DNA of 32,421 bases from Deltaproteobacteria bacterium (GTDB taxonomy: Bacteria > Myxococcota > B64-G9): NCBI GenBank assembly GCA_030622135.1, contig JAUXGL010000032.1, forward strand, positions 1 to 32,421, in the 5' to 3' direction. A program made the position numbers and the translations under genes. Under the pieces are notes generated by a model that worked only from the letters and a program-made list of their open reading frames with translations, made no database searches and was not told the DNA's origin. Below, in pieces: positions 1-6,909 of the stretch (positions are counted from its first letter, which is position 1; each line of letters starts with the position of its first letter).

Positions 1-196
1 GCGCTCGATCCAACCCTTCACCTTCTCTTTTCGTGCGGGGCATGGACGAGGGATACGCTCAACCCACCCAAGTGTCAAGTGACCAGACCCGACCCCACCC
101 CCCCCCCTTTAACTCAGGCCATACCGCTATCGAGCCAAGCGAACCAACCCATGCGGCGGTTTGGGTCCGCCTTAGCGAGTGGTTAAGCCGTCTTGA
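1..196. other. Gene-free left edge with C10 homopolymer
   Basis: No convincing gene lies here. The stretch holds an uninterrupted run of ten C residues at 98-107 in a C-rich context. A short dyad (GGCGG at about 155 and CCGCC at about 167) lies just past the 3' end of the minus-strand gene that stops at 197, but it has no U-tract, so I do not call it a terminator. The sequence AAGTGTCAAGTGACC near 70-84 resembles the AAGTGTCTGACC at about 21340 and could be debris of a dispersed repeat, though that is a weak match. Confidence 0.4.
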
Positions 197-625
197 CTAT
201 GAAGGCAACCTTCCAAGCTGCTGCTGCAGTTCGATGCCATTCCACTCTCCCCACCGCTCCACGATGTGATCGTTTTCCACGCGGATGATCTCAATGCCCT
301 TGAAAGTAATACGTTTGCCTGTGGGGGGAATACCCATGAACACTCCTTTGTGCGTTCCAGTCGCGGTCCAGCGGAGGGCTACCTTTGAGGTTGTTGGATC
401 AACCACCAGTTGGTCGATGACCGCAAAAAGGTCAGGGAACCCAGCGTAGAGTTGCACGATACTTTCCTTGAACCCCTGTCGGTCCGGCGAACGGCCTGCT
501 GCATCATGATCAACGAAGTCACGGGCATGCAGCTTGTCTACCACACTCGTTTGACCCTTTTGCCACCCCTCCTCGATCCAGCGTTGTGCGATTTCCTTCA
601 GTGTTTGCACCTTGGTTTCTGTCAT
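197..625 (-). CDS. SnoaL-like (ester cyclase family) protein
   Basis: This 142-residue protein looks like the SnoaL-like alpha+beta-barrel (NTF2 fold) group annotated as ester cyclase or polyketide cyclase-like. The N-terminal helix carries a RWIEEGWQKG stretch, followed by HARDFVDHD, then FPDLFAVIDQLVVD and WTATGTHKGVFMGIPPTGK, which is the usual order of this family, and the length is typical. The ATG at 625 is chosen because a GGAG lies 6 bases upstream and the family normally begins here. An in-frame ATG at 715, with a GGGGGA in front, would give 172 residues with a non-homologous leader. It is the last gene of the probable bioY-kinase-SnoaL string on the minus strand. The substrate cannot be inferred: many members bind small hydrophobic molecules and some have no known reaction. 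Confidence 0.8.
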   Translation of the reverse strand: MTETKVQTLKEIAQRWIEEGWQKGQTSVVDKLHARDFVDHDAAGRSPDRQGFKESIVQLYAGFPDLFAVIDQLVVDPTTSKVALRWTATGTHKGVFMGIPPTGKRITFKGIEIIRVENDHIVERWGEWNGIELQQQLGRLPS

Positions 626-747
626 TGGCTTGCTCCATGTATGGATATCGTCAATCGCGGCCTCACAATAAATCCCGTTTCCGCGCAGAGGAATGGTATT
701 GTTTTTAGCAAGCATAACCGTCCCCCATCCCCCTGAGTGCGCCTGGA

Positions 748-2808
748 TCACTCGGAAAGACCAACCTTGAGGGTGGTGGTCTGGTCGGCCTTGATGGTGA
801 CCTTGATGGTTTTCTCCAGCCCCCGCCCGGCATTTATCGCCTTCAGCTTGTGCGTGCCCGCGGGCAGCTTCACGTCCAGCAGCGGGGTAATGCCCAGCTT
901 GCGCTTCTTGTAGAAGACCTCGCTCCAGGGAACGGTATCCAGACGCAGGGCGCCCAGCTTGGCCTTCGGCTTGCGAGGGGCTTTGAGGGCGGGCTTCACG
1001 GGCGGGGCAAAATCGAGGGTAATCCAGTCGCCGGGCAGGCAGTTGATCCGTTTGGACTCCACGCCGTGACCCGGGCACAAGACCGTCACCTCGTACTCCG
1101 CGGCGGGCTCCAGCACCATCCGCTCGATGGGCGTCCGGTCGAAGACATCCACTCCATCGATCTCCACCCGGCACCCAGCCGGCCGCGAGCGGATGGCCAG
1201 CAGGGAGGGACGTATTCCCGGGGTGACATCGGGAGCGGCGGGCTCGGTGGTGGCCGCGGGCTTTGCAGCAGCGTCAGCCGTACTGGTTTTTGGTGCACCT
1301 TTCGGTGTCCCGGGCTGGGGCTGCGGCGGTGTGGGCCGCGGGCTTTGCAGCGGCGTCAGCCATACTGGTTTTTGGTGCACCTTTCGGCGTCCCGGCTCCT
1401 CACGGGATTTCTCCGGGGTTTTGGCGTCTATGGTCGACTTCTCGACGGGGGACGGCATCGCCGGCTCGGGCTTACCGCCGAACTTCCACCACAGGGCGAC
1501 AATGACGAACGCCAGCAGGGCGGGGATGACCACCCACACGAGCATGGGCACCTTCTTGACGGTCATCGTTTGCATGGGCTCCGACGCCTGTTTGGCCCCC
1601 GGAGGCGGAGGAATCAACGTCTCGGAAACCGGCGCCTGGGCGTTGGCTCGCTTCCCGGGCAAGGAGGAGGTCATCTTGTGGGTAAACATCTCCTCCAACT
1701 CGTCCGGGCTGGACACCGGCGTGGGTTCGTCATCCAGGCTGTCCGAGTCCTCCACCTGAGAGCGGGAGGGCAACGACTCGTCGGTCTCCGGCTTTAAAAT
1801 CCCCAGGGAGATCTCGTCGGTCCGCTGGGCCTTGATCTCATCCAGGATCCGCTTCTTGGTGCGCGCCCGATCTCCGAACACTTCGTTGACGAAGTCGGCA
1901 ATCTCCTGGACGCCGGCGGCCGCTCTCATCCGACGGAGGTACTCGCGGATGGCCGCCCCCATCTCGCCGGCGGACTGAAAGCGCTTGGCGGGGTCACGCT
2001 GCAACGCCTTCTGGGCGATGGCCTCCAACTCGGGGGCGACCGATGCCTGGACGTCGCGCACCTGGGGAATGGGATCGGACATGATGGCCTGGATCTTGGC
2101 GGCATCGCTATCGCGCTTGAACAACCGCCGCCGGGTCAGAAGCTCCCACAGAACCACACCCAGGGAAAACACGTCCGAGCGAGCGTCCACCGGCTTGGAC
2201 TCGCACTGCTCCGGAGCGATGTAGGTAAGCTTGCCTTTCAAGGAGCCTTCGCGAGTCTGGTGCACCTGGGAAGCCGCCTTGGCGATGCCGAAATCCACCA
2301 GCTTAACCCCACCGGAGAAAAGAACGATGATGTTGTGGGGGCTGACATCTCGGTGAACGATTTGCAGCGGCTTCCCCGCGGTGTCGTGCAGATTGTGAGC
2401 GTAGTCGAGGCCGTCGCAGACCTGGGCGACTGTGCCGGCGGCCAGCTGCGACGGCATCGGTCGGTTGGCCTTGCGGGCCTGATTGACCAGGTATCCCAGG
2501 CTCTCGCCCTCCAGGTACTCCATGGCGATGTAGTACGATTCTTCGGGACTGGTCTCGTCCTGACCCAGGTCGTAGATCTGCACGATGTTAGGATGGCTTA
2601 GCCGGGCGGCGATGCGAGCCTCGTCGAAAAACATCTCGACGAAGCGCTTCCGCCGGGCCAGGTGGGGCAGGATCTTCTTGATCACCACCATCCGCTCGAA
2701 ACCCTTTATGCCCTTCTGCCGGGCCAGGTAGATCTCGGCCATTCCACCGGTGGCCAGCAGAGCCAGTATGTGGTAACGGCCTATCTTTTTCTGCTCGCGG
2801 GCGCGCAT
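748..2808 (-). CDS. Transmembrane Ser/Thr protein kinase with PEGA domains
   Basis: This 686-residue protein is a Hanks-type kinase followed by a linker, a membrane span and two PEGA domains. The kinase domain (about residues 10-290) has a glycine loop ATGGMAEIYLA, ATP-binding Lys44, helix-C Glu63, catalytic loop HRDVSPHN (Asp154), the DFG motif (Asp172) and an APEQ motif, so it looks active. A Pro-rich stretch and a membrane segment (WVVIPALLAFVIVALWW, about 425-442) follow. Two PEGA-type beta domains fill the C-terminus, probably outside the cytoplasm. The HRDVSPHN form is characteristic of Myxococcota-like kinases. The gene starts 17 bases after the bioY stop, so it is probably co-transcribed. 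The linker contains an out-of-frame 62-bp duplication (1252-1313 and 1334-1395). Substrates are unknown. Confidence 0.93.
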   Translation of the reverse strand: MRAREQKKIGRYHILALLATGGMAEIYLARQKGIKGFERMVVIKKILPHLARRKRFVEMFFDEARIAARLSHPNIVQIYDLGQDETSPEESYYIAMEYLEGESLGYLVNQARKANRPMPSQLAAGTVAQVCDGLDYAHNLHDTAGKPLQIVHRDVSPHNIIVLFSGGVKLVDFGIAKAASQVHQTREGSLKGKLTYIAPEQCESKPVDARSDVFSLGVVLWELLTRRRLFKRDSDAAKIQAIMSDPIPQVRDVQASVAPELEAIAQKALQRDPAKRFQSAGEMGAAIREYLRRMRAAAGVQEIADFVNEVFGDRARTKKRILDEIKAQRTDEISLGILKPETDESLPSRSQVEDSDSLDDEPTPVSSPDELEEMFTHKMTSSLPGKRANAQAPVSETLIPPPPGAKQASEPMQTMTVKKVPMLVWVVIPALLAFVIVALWWKFGGKPEPAMPSPVEKSTIDAKTPEKSREEPGRRKVHQKPVWLTPLQSPRPTPPQPQPGTPKGAPKTSTADAAAKPAATTEPAAPDVTPGIRPSLLAIRSRPAGCRVEIDGVDVFDRTPIERMVLEPAAEYEVTVLCPGHGVESKRINCLPGDWITLDFAPPVKPALKAPRKPKAKLGALRLDTVPWSEVFYKKRKLGITPLLDVKLPAGTHKLKAINAGRGLEKTIKVTIKADQTTTLKVGLSE
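1252..1395 (-). repeat. 62-bp direct repeat, copies 82 bp apart, read in two frames
   Basis: Positions 1252-1313 and 1334-1395 match at 59 of 62 bases. The offset is 82 bases, which is not a multiple of three, so the kinase gene reads the two copies in different frames: one gives KVHQKPVWLTPLQSPRP and the other GTPKGAPKTSTADAAAKPA. Both readings are open and Pro/Ala/Lys-rich, which suits an unstructured linker. Each copy includes the small palindrome GGTGCACC. Confidence 0.9.
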
Positions 2809-2825
2809 AGACTATTCATGGTATT

Positions 2826-3410
2826 CTAACCACCACCCCTGTCGATTTCCAGGCGGCGGCGTATGGGACCTGCTGACCACACGGCCGCGACCACCTTGAG
2901 CAAATCCAGGGGCAAGAACGGCAGCATTCCGGCAAATAGCGCCCAGGTCGCCGATACTGGGTGAGAAGTTGCCCAGGCCCAACCTACGAGCCAAAACACC
3001 CCCGTCAGGTATATTGCGCACAGCGCCAGCGCCGCGGCAAGCCAGCGACCCTTCGGCCCGGTCAAGCGGCCGGCAAGGTAGGCCGCCGCCGGGAAAGACA
3101 GAAGGTAGCCGAAAGTGGGGAGCAGAACGACACCAGGCCCTGCACAAGTCCAGGGGGCAAACACGGGAAGACCGCAAAACCCCGCGCAAAGGTACACCAA
3201 CATGGAAAGGGCTCCCCGGCCGGCACCAAAGGCACCGCCTGCAAAGATCACCACGGCTACCTGAAGTGTTGCGGGAACCGGGGTCCAGGGGAGAGGAATG
3301 GCCAACTTTGCAGCAATTGCACACAGACCCGCTAGACTCACAACCAGGCCGGCCTCCCGAGCCAGGACGTAAACTCTTTCGGAACCAACCACCGTAGTCA
3401 CTGTTGACAT
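2826..3410 (-). CDS. bioY: BioY, substrate-binding component of biotin ECF transporter
   Basis: This 194-residue hydrophobic protein matches the BioY family: about six membrane helices and the family's PWTPVPATLQVAVVIFAGG segment near residue 42, a GALSMLVYLCAGFCGLPVFA segment, and a C-terminal FLPLDLLKVVAA helix. BioY captures biotin in the inner membrane and works with EcfT and EcfA, neither of which is in this window; solitary BioY proteins are common. The ATG at 3410 is preferred because GAGG sits 5 bases upstream; an in-frame GTG at 3416 lies too close to that site. A PEGA-domain kinase follows after 17 bases. A candidate promoter with an overlapping dyad lies just upstream (3439-3486), so the gene may be controlled by a repressor, plausibly biotin-responsive. 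Confidence 0.93.
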   Translation of the reverse strand: MSTVTTVVGSERVYVLAREAGLVVSLAGLCAIAAKLAIPLPWTPVPATLQVAVVIFAGGAFGAGRGALSMLVYLCAGFCGLPVFAPWTCAGPGVVLLPTFGYLLSFPAAAYLAGRLTGPKGRWLAAALALCAIYLTGVFWLVGWAWATSHPVSATWALFAGMLPFLPLDLLKVVAAVWSAGPIRRRLEIDRGGG

Positions 3411-3438
3411 GTTCACCTCGTCATCGAATGCAGCCGAG

Positions 3439-3468
3439 AGAATACCGGGTTATCGCACGATCGGTCAA
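3439..3468 (-). promoter_or_regulatory. Candidate sigma70-type promoter of bioY operon
   Basis: Read on the minus strand, TTGACC (3468-3463) and TATTCT (3444-3439) are separated by 18 bases, giving a predicted start near 3432 and a leader of about 20 bases before the bioY ATG. The -35 hexamer lies inside an inverted repeat (3463-3486). Confidence 0.45.
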
Positions 3469-3486
3469 GTGAGATTCACTTTGACC
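3463..3486. promoter_or_regulatory. Candidate operator overlapping the bioY -35 box
   Basis: The left arm GGTCAAGTGA (3463-3472) and the right arm TCACTTTGACC (3476-3486) are reverse complements apart from one extra base, around the 3-base centre GAT. One arm contains the predicted -35 hexamer, a classic position for a repressor site. It does not look like the BirA, BioR or BioQ sites I know, so the regulator is unidentified. Confidence 0.45.
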
Positions 3487-3538
3487 AAAATCCTGGAGGG
3501 GTTCATGGGGAACGGAGATAGGCAATAGTGTTGCCCGA

Positions 3539-3570
3539 ACTGTTACATTCCGCAACCCACGCATAACAGT
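3539..3570. promoter_or_regulatory. Inverted repeat ACTGTTA-N18-TAACAGT
   Basis: Perfect 7-base arms lie at 3539-3545 and 3564-3570. The half-sites CTGTTACAT and GCATAACAG faintly resemble BirA operator halves (TTGTTAACC / GGTTAACAA), but the spacing is shorter than usual and the site lies about 130 bases from bioY. It could serve either divergent gene or neither. Confidence 0.25.
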
Positions 3571-3675
3571 AATATACAATTTTATTTCAGTTAGTTAACA
3601 CCTTATTGGATTTGGAGCCGTCAGACTGTCTCCTGATGGATACAACAGTGGTCGCTCCCCCGATTGGCTAATACC

Positions 3676-3703
3676 TTGAAATATTACAGGAAAAGCGGAT
3701 AAC
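3676..3703 (+). promoter_or_regulatory. Candidate promoter of the P-domain lipoprotein gene
   Basis: TTGAAA (3676-3681) and GATAAC (3698-3703) are 16 bases apart. The predicted start near 3710 would give a leader of about 60 bases before the ATG at 3772. Matches to consensus are moderate. Confidence 0.3.
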
Positions 3704-3771
3704 CGGGCGTTGGCACGCTTCGTGAGATAAAAGCCAACCAACCGAACCGTATTTCATACATGGAGGTTTTC

Positions 3772-5850
3772 ATGAACAGCTTTTTCAAATTTCCGGCTCT
3801 GGCCCTGATGTGCATTTTCACCTTCGGCTGTGGCGGCACGGTGGACGGCACGGCGGAGGATTTCGGACCCAATCCGTTCCTCGAGGGTCCCAACACGGGC
3901 AAGGAGGACACCGGGTATGCCAATCTGCGCGGGCGCGAGGTGCACGTGACCATCGAAGCCAACGTGGAAGCATCCTACTGGCGCATTTTCGACGCGCCGG
4001 CCGACCTGGCCCAGTTCGCGGTCACCTACCTGCGCAAGCGCAGCAACTTCTACCTGGAGATTCTGGCCGAGGACGCCACCGCCGGCGATCGCGTCCTGTG
4101 GCTGGTGGACGGCGAGTGGCTGACCAGAAACCAGGCCGAGGGCGTGGACCGCAACAAGCTCACCCGCTTCCGCATGCCCGAGGTAAACGCGGTAGTGCTC
4201 AACAGCCAGGTGAACAACATCGAGGTGGGTAAGGTATACGAGGCTGCAGTGCCCCAAAGGCCGTTCTCCATAATGGCCGACGCCGACGACAAGTGCGCCG
4301 ACCACAACTCCCACATCGACCTGGGCCAGTCGGTTTACTGGTACCTGTGGAATCCCAAGAAGTCGGACTGCCCGCAGGAACTACTCCAGACCATGACCCT
4401 GACGGTTACCGAGGTGCTACCCCACAACCCGGAAAGCTACCCCGAGTACGACAAACTCTGGGCGGATGAAATGCTCACCGTGGCGGTCTTCTTCGGTAAG
4501 TTGGACGACGGCGACGTGGCCGAGGACTACAACTGGAACACCTTCAACCGCTTCTGCACCTGGCTAACCGAGGCCGGCTTCAGCGAGCATCCCGACGCCC
4601 CCATGGGCAAGCGGTTCGTCAAGGCCAAGGACAACCTGACCACGGTCGTGGATGTCTACGGACCGGACGTCTTCCACTCGGTGGCGGACTACTCCCGCTT
4701 CCACAACTGGCAGAAGGCCGTCTCGGAGCACGAGGTGGTCATGTACAACGGGCATAGCGTGCTGGGCACCGGCTACGCCTTCGAACAGGCCGACTACCCC
4801 GACTTCTACCAGATCTTCCAGGTGGCCAGTTGCCTGAGTTACGAGTACTACGTGCGCCCGGTCCTGGCCGGCAAGGGCACCTGGGACACGGTAGACGTGA
4901 TCTCCAACGTCGAGCCCACCTACTACTCCGAGAATCTGCCGCTCACCAGCACGATCGTGGCCAAGCTGATCTGGGGCTTCGAGAACGACGGCCGGGCCTC
5001 CTGGCAGGACATCATGGAAGCGGTCAGCCGCCGCCTGGGCCACTCCCGCTTCGGCGTCAGCGGCGCGCGGGGCAACTGCTACTCCCCCGAGGGCGACCGC
5101 TGCAACCCCGACCCCGACAAACTGGTCTTCACCAACACCACCCGCACCGAGATCCCCGACAACAATCCCTCGGGCGTCTACTCCGAGATCGTGGTCCCCG
5201 ATCAGGTGCTCATCCGCGGCCTGAAGGTCAAGGTCAAAATCGAGCACACCTACATCGGCGATCTGAAGGTGGTCATGGAAAAGGACGGCATCCTCGTGAT
5301 CCTGCACGATCGCGTCGGCGGTTCGGACGACGACATCCGCACGACCTACGCGATGGACGACTTCAACGGCGGAAGCGCCGCGGGAACCTGGCGGCTGATC
5401 GTCAGCGACCACGAAAACATGGACACCGGCGTCATCAAGGAGTGGGAGATCGCCATCGCCACCGGTGAAGTGCCCGACCCGGATCCCGATCCCGACACCT
5501 ACCGCTACGAGAGTTCCACCCGCGTCGACGTTCCCGACAACGACAGCAACGGCATCACCAGCACGATCGAGGTCACCGACAGCCTGACCATCGGCGAACT
5601 GAAGGCGTATATCGACGTATCCCACACCTACGTGGGCGATCTGGTCATCATCCTGTCCCACAACGGCACCGACTACGCCCTGTGGGACCGCGAGGGCGGG
5701 AGCAGCGACGACATCCAGAAGGAGTTCGACATCACCGTATTCAACGGGACGGATGCCTCCGGCGTCTGGACCTTGAAGATAAGCGACCACGCCGGGATAG
5801 ACACGGGCTCATTGAACAGCTGGGCCCTGGAGATCACCCCGGCCGACTGA
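3772..5850 (+). CDS. Secreted lipoprotein with caspase-like core and two P domains
   Basis: This 692-residue protein has a signal peptide ending in FTFGC (Cys20), a plausible although imperfect lipobox. The ATG at 3772 is chosen because GGAGG lies 5 bases upstream; an ATG at 3760 would place that site inside the gene. Residues 25-440 form a domain I do not recognise by name. It contains EVVMYNGHS (His328) and QIFQVASC (Cys354), each preceded by a hydrophobic strand, which recalls the His/Cys dyad of clan CD (caspase, gingipain) peptidases. The last 240 residues are two P/Homo B domains (about 451-565 and 576-692), each with the hallmark IPDN/VPDN, HTYIGDL/HTYVGDL and GTWRLIVSD/GVWTLKISD strands, joined by a DPDPDPD linker. 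P domains usually accompany secreted proteases. A protease role is inference; the dyad spacing is short for the clan. Confidence 0.85.
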   Translation: MNSFFKFPALALMCIFTFGCGGTVDGTAEDFGPNPFLEGPNTGKEDTGYANLRGREVHVTIEANVEASYWRIFDAPADLAQFAVTYLRKRSNFYLEILAEDATAGDRVLWLVDGEWLTRNQAEGVDRNKLTRFRMPEVNAVVLNSQVNNIEVGKVYEAAVPQRPFSIMADADDKCADHNSHIDLGQSVYWYLWNPKKSDCPQELLQTMTLTVTEVLPHNPESYPEYDKLWADEMLTVAVFFGKLDDGDVAEDYNWNTFNRFCTWLTEAGFSEHPDAPMGKRFVKAKDNLTTVVDVYGPDVFHSVADYSRFHNWQKAVSEHEVVMYNGHSVLGTGYAFEQADYPDFYQIFQVASCLSYEYYVRPVLAGKGTWDTVDVISNVEPTYYSENLPLTSTIVAKLIWGFENDGRASWQDIMEAVSRRLGHSRFGVSGARGNCYSPEGDRCNPDPDKLVFTNTTRTEIPDNNPSGVYSEIVVPDQVLIRGLKVKVKIEHTYIGDLKVVMEKDGILVILHDRVGGSDDDIRTTYAMDDFNGGSAAGTWRLIVSDHENMDTGVIKEWEIAIATGEVPDPDPDPDTYRYESSTRVDVPDNDSNGITSTIEVTDSLTIGELKAYIDVSHTYVGDLVIILSHNGTDYALWDREGGSSDDIQKEFDITVFNGTDASGVWTLKISDHAGIDTGSLNSWALEITPAD

Positions 5851-5881
5851 TCCCGCCTGCTTTTCTTCCCGGTCCCTACGG

Positions 5882-5947
5882 TTGATATCAAACTGATTCA
5901 GTTGCCTCTACCCGCCAGTGGATCTTTTGCCTATATCTTTTGCCTAT
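5882..5947. promoter_or_regulatory. Adjacent palindromes and a 13-bp tandem repeat upstream of the TPR gene
   Basis: TTGATATCAA (5882-5891) is a perfect palindrome that shares its last A with AACTGATTCAGTT (5891-5903), a second palindrome with a single-base centre. A perfect tandem duplication of ATCTTTTGCCTAT follows at 5922-5934 and 5935-5947. These lie in the 140-base gap before the gene at 5991 and could be operator or promoter elements. I see no convincing -35/-10 pair. Confidence 0.35.
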
Positions 5948-5990
5948 ACGCGTTGATTGCACCCCCGGGGCATGGTAGTCTTTCGGGTTG

Positions 5991-6899
5991 ATGCTCCGAA
6001 CACTGGGAATTTGGATGGTTATCATGGTGTTCGTGCCCTCCGCGGCCCGGGCGGGCGATCTGCAGGAGGCCACCCGGCTCCTCGATATATTGGAATACGA
6101 AGAGGCGCTTAAGGCGGCCGAGCACGTATTGAAGTCCCCGAGCAGCGGACCCCACGAACTGATGGCCGCCTACCGCATTAAGGGGTTGTCCCTGTCCGCG
6201 CTGGGCCAGGCCAACCGGTCGCTGACCGCCTTCAAGAAACTCTTGGCCATCGACCCGTCTTTTAGACTGTCGCCGGACATGTCCCCAAAGCTGGCCGCCC
6301 CTTTCGACCAGGCCGTAGCCATGCTCCGCACCCAGAAGGGTCTCGAACTGGAACATCACCCGCCCAAGCCCGAAGGATCCCTGGCCGGCCTGGCGCTCAA
6401 GATCACCCTCAAATCGGACCCCCTGCGCATGGTCAAGACCGTCCAAATGTGGTTTCGCACCGACCTGGACGAGAAAGAACGCAGAATGGTTGCCCACATC
6501 AAAAAACCCGGAATGGTGATCATGAAACTGCCCGCCGGTTTTCTGGCCGGGGAGATCCGTTACTACTTCAAGGCCACCAACAAACACGGTGCCACCCTGG
6601 CTCTTCTAGGCAGCCTGGCCAAGCCTTTCGTGCTGGTTGCAAACAAGGCAAAAGCCCCCGCCCGTCTGGTTCTGGCGCCGGTTCCCGCGCTTGCGCGGGA
6701 ACCGGTTGCTCCACCGGAGTCCATACCGCCAGTGAAGCCACCCGGCCGGACAGAAGAGGAGCCGGCGTCCTGGTACAAAACCTGGTGGTTCTGGACGGCG
6801 GCGGGCGTAGCCACCGCCATGATCGTAGGCGGGGTGGTACTGGCCGCGGACTCAGGGGACACGGTAGGCCCGGCGGACTACGGAATCCGCATCGAGTGA
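5991..6899 (+). CDS. TPR-like exported protein with C-terminal membrane span
   Basis: This 302-residue protein begins with a signal peptide (residues 1-22, ending PSAARAG). Residues 23-110 look like two or three tetratricopeptide-type helical repeats (YEEALKAAEHVL, ELMAAYRIKGLSLSALGQANRSLTAFKKLLAIDPSF is the recognisable region). Residues 115-215 look like a beta domain, then a Pro-rich linker and one membrane span (WWFWTAAGVATAMIVGGVVL, about 265-284) near the C-terminus. This arrangement is common among uncharacterised Myxococcota envelope proteins. The ATG at 5991 is used; a TTG at 5988 is possible, and neither has a strong ribosome binding site. The next gene starts 10 bases downstream, so the two are probably co-transcribed. 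A GC-rich 28-bp palindrome interrupts the linker (6678-6705). The function is unknown. Confidence 0.8.
   Translation: MLRTLGIWMVIMVFVPSAARAGDLQEATRLLDILEYEEALKAAEHVLKSPSSGPHELMAAYRIKGLSLSALGQANRSLTAFKKLLAIDPSFRLSPDMSPKLAAPFDQAVAMLRTQKGLELEHHPPKPEGSLAGLALKITLKSDPLRMVKTVQMWFRTDLDEKERRMVAHIKKPGMVIMKLPAGFLAGEIRYYFKATNKHGATLALLGSLAKPFVLVANKAKAPARLVLAPVPALAREPVAPPESIPPVKPPGRTEEEPASWYKTWWFWTAAGVATAMIVGGVVLAADSGDTVGPADYGIRIE
6678..6705. repeat. 28-bp perfect GC-rich palindrome inside the TPR-protein gene
   Basis: CCGGTTCCCGCGC (6678-6690) and GCGCGGGAACCGG (6693-6705) are exact reverse complements around a central TT. It encodes part of the Pro/Ala linker (PVPALAREPV). A 13-bp GC-rich hairpin is unexpected inside a coding region and may be a palindromic element fixed in a tolerant linker. 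Confidence 0.85.
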
Positions 6900-6909
6900 G
6901 GAGCCCGGC

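Larger units (their letters stand above)
3411..3771. other. Divergent intergenic region between bioY and the P-domain lipoprotein
   Basis: No gene is seen in these 361 bases. The half nearest bioY holds a promoter-like pair with an overlapping inverted repeat. The middle is AT-rich and holds a second dyad, ACTGTTA (3539-3545) and TAACAGT (3564-3570), with an 18-base gap. The half nearest the lipoprotein holds a promoter-like pair at 3676-3703. The AT-rich stretch at about 3565-3605 stands out against the GC-rich surroundings. Confidence 0.6.

Noticed and set aside
98-107. C10 tract as a phase-variable switch
   Set aside because: It is not in or just upstream of a credible gene; it lies beyond the 3' end of the SnoaL-like gene.
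2812-3324. Overlapping minus-strand frame of 170 codons inside bioY
   Set aside because: It is the shifted frame of bioY, which has the membrane helices, family motifs and ribosome binding site.
4564-5790. Minus-strand open frame of 408 codons opposite the P-domain lipoprotein
   Set aside because: Val/Asp/Gly-rich antisense artefact; the plus strand carries clear P-domain motifs.
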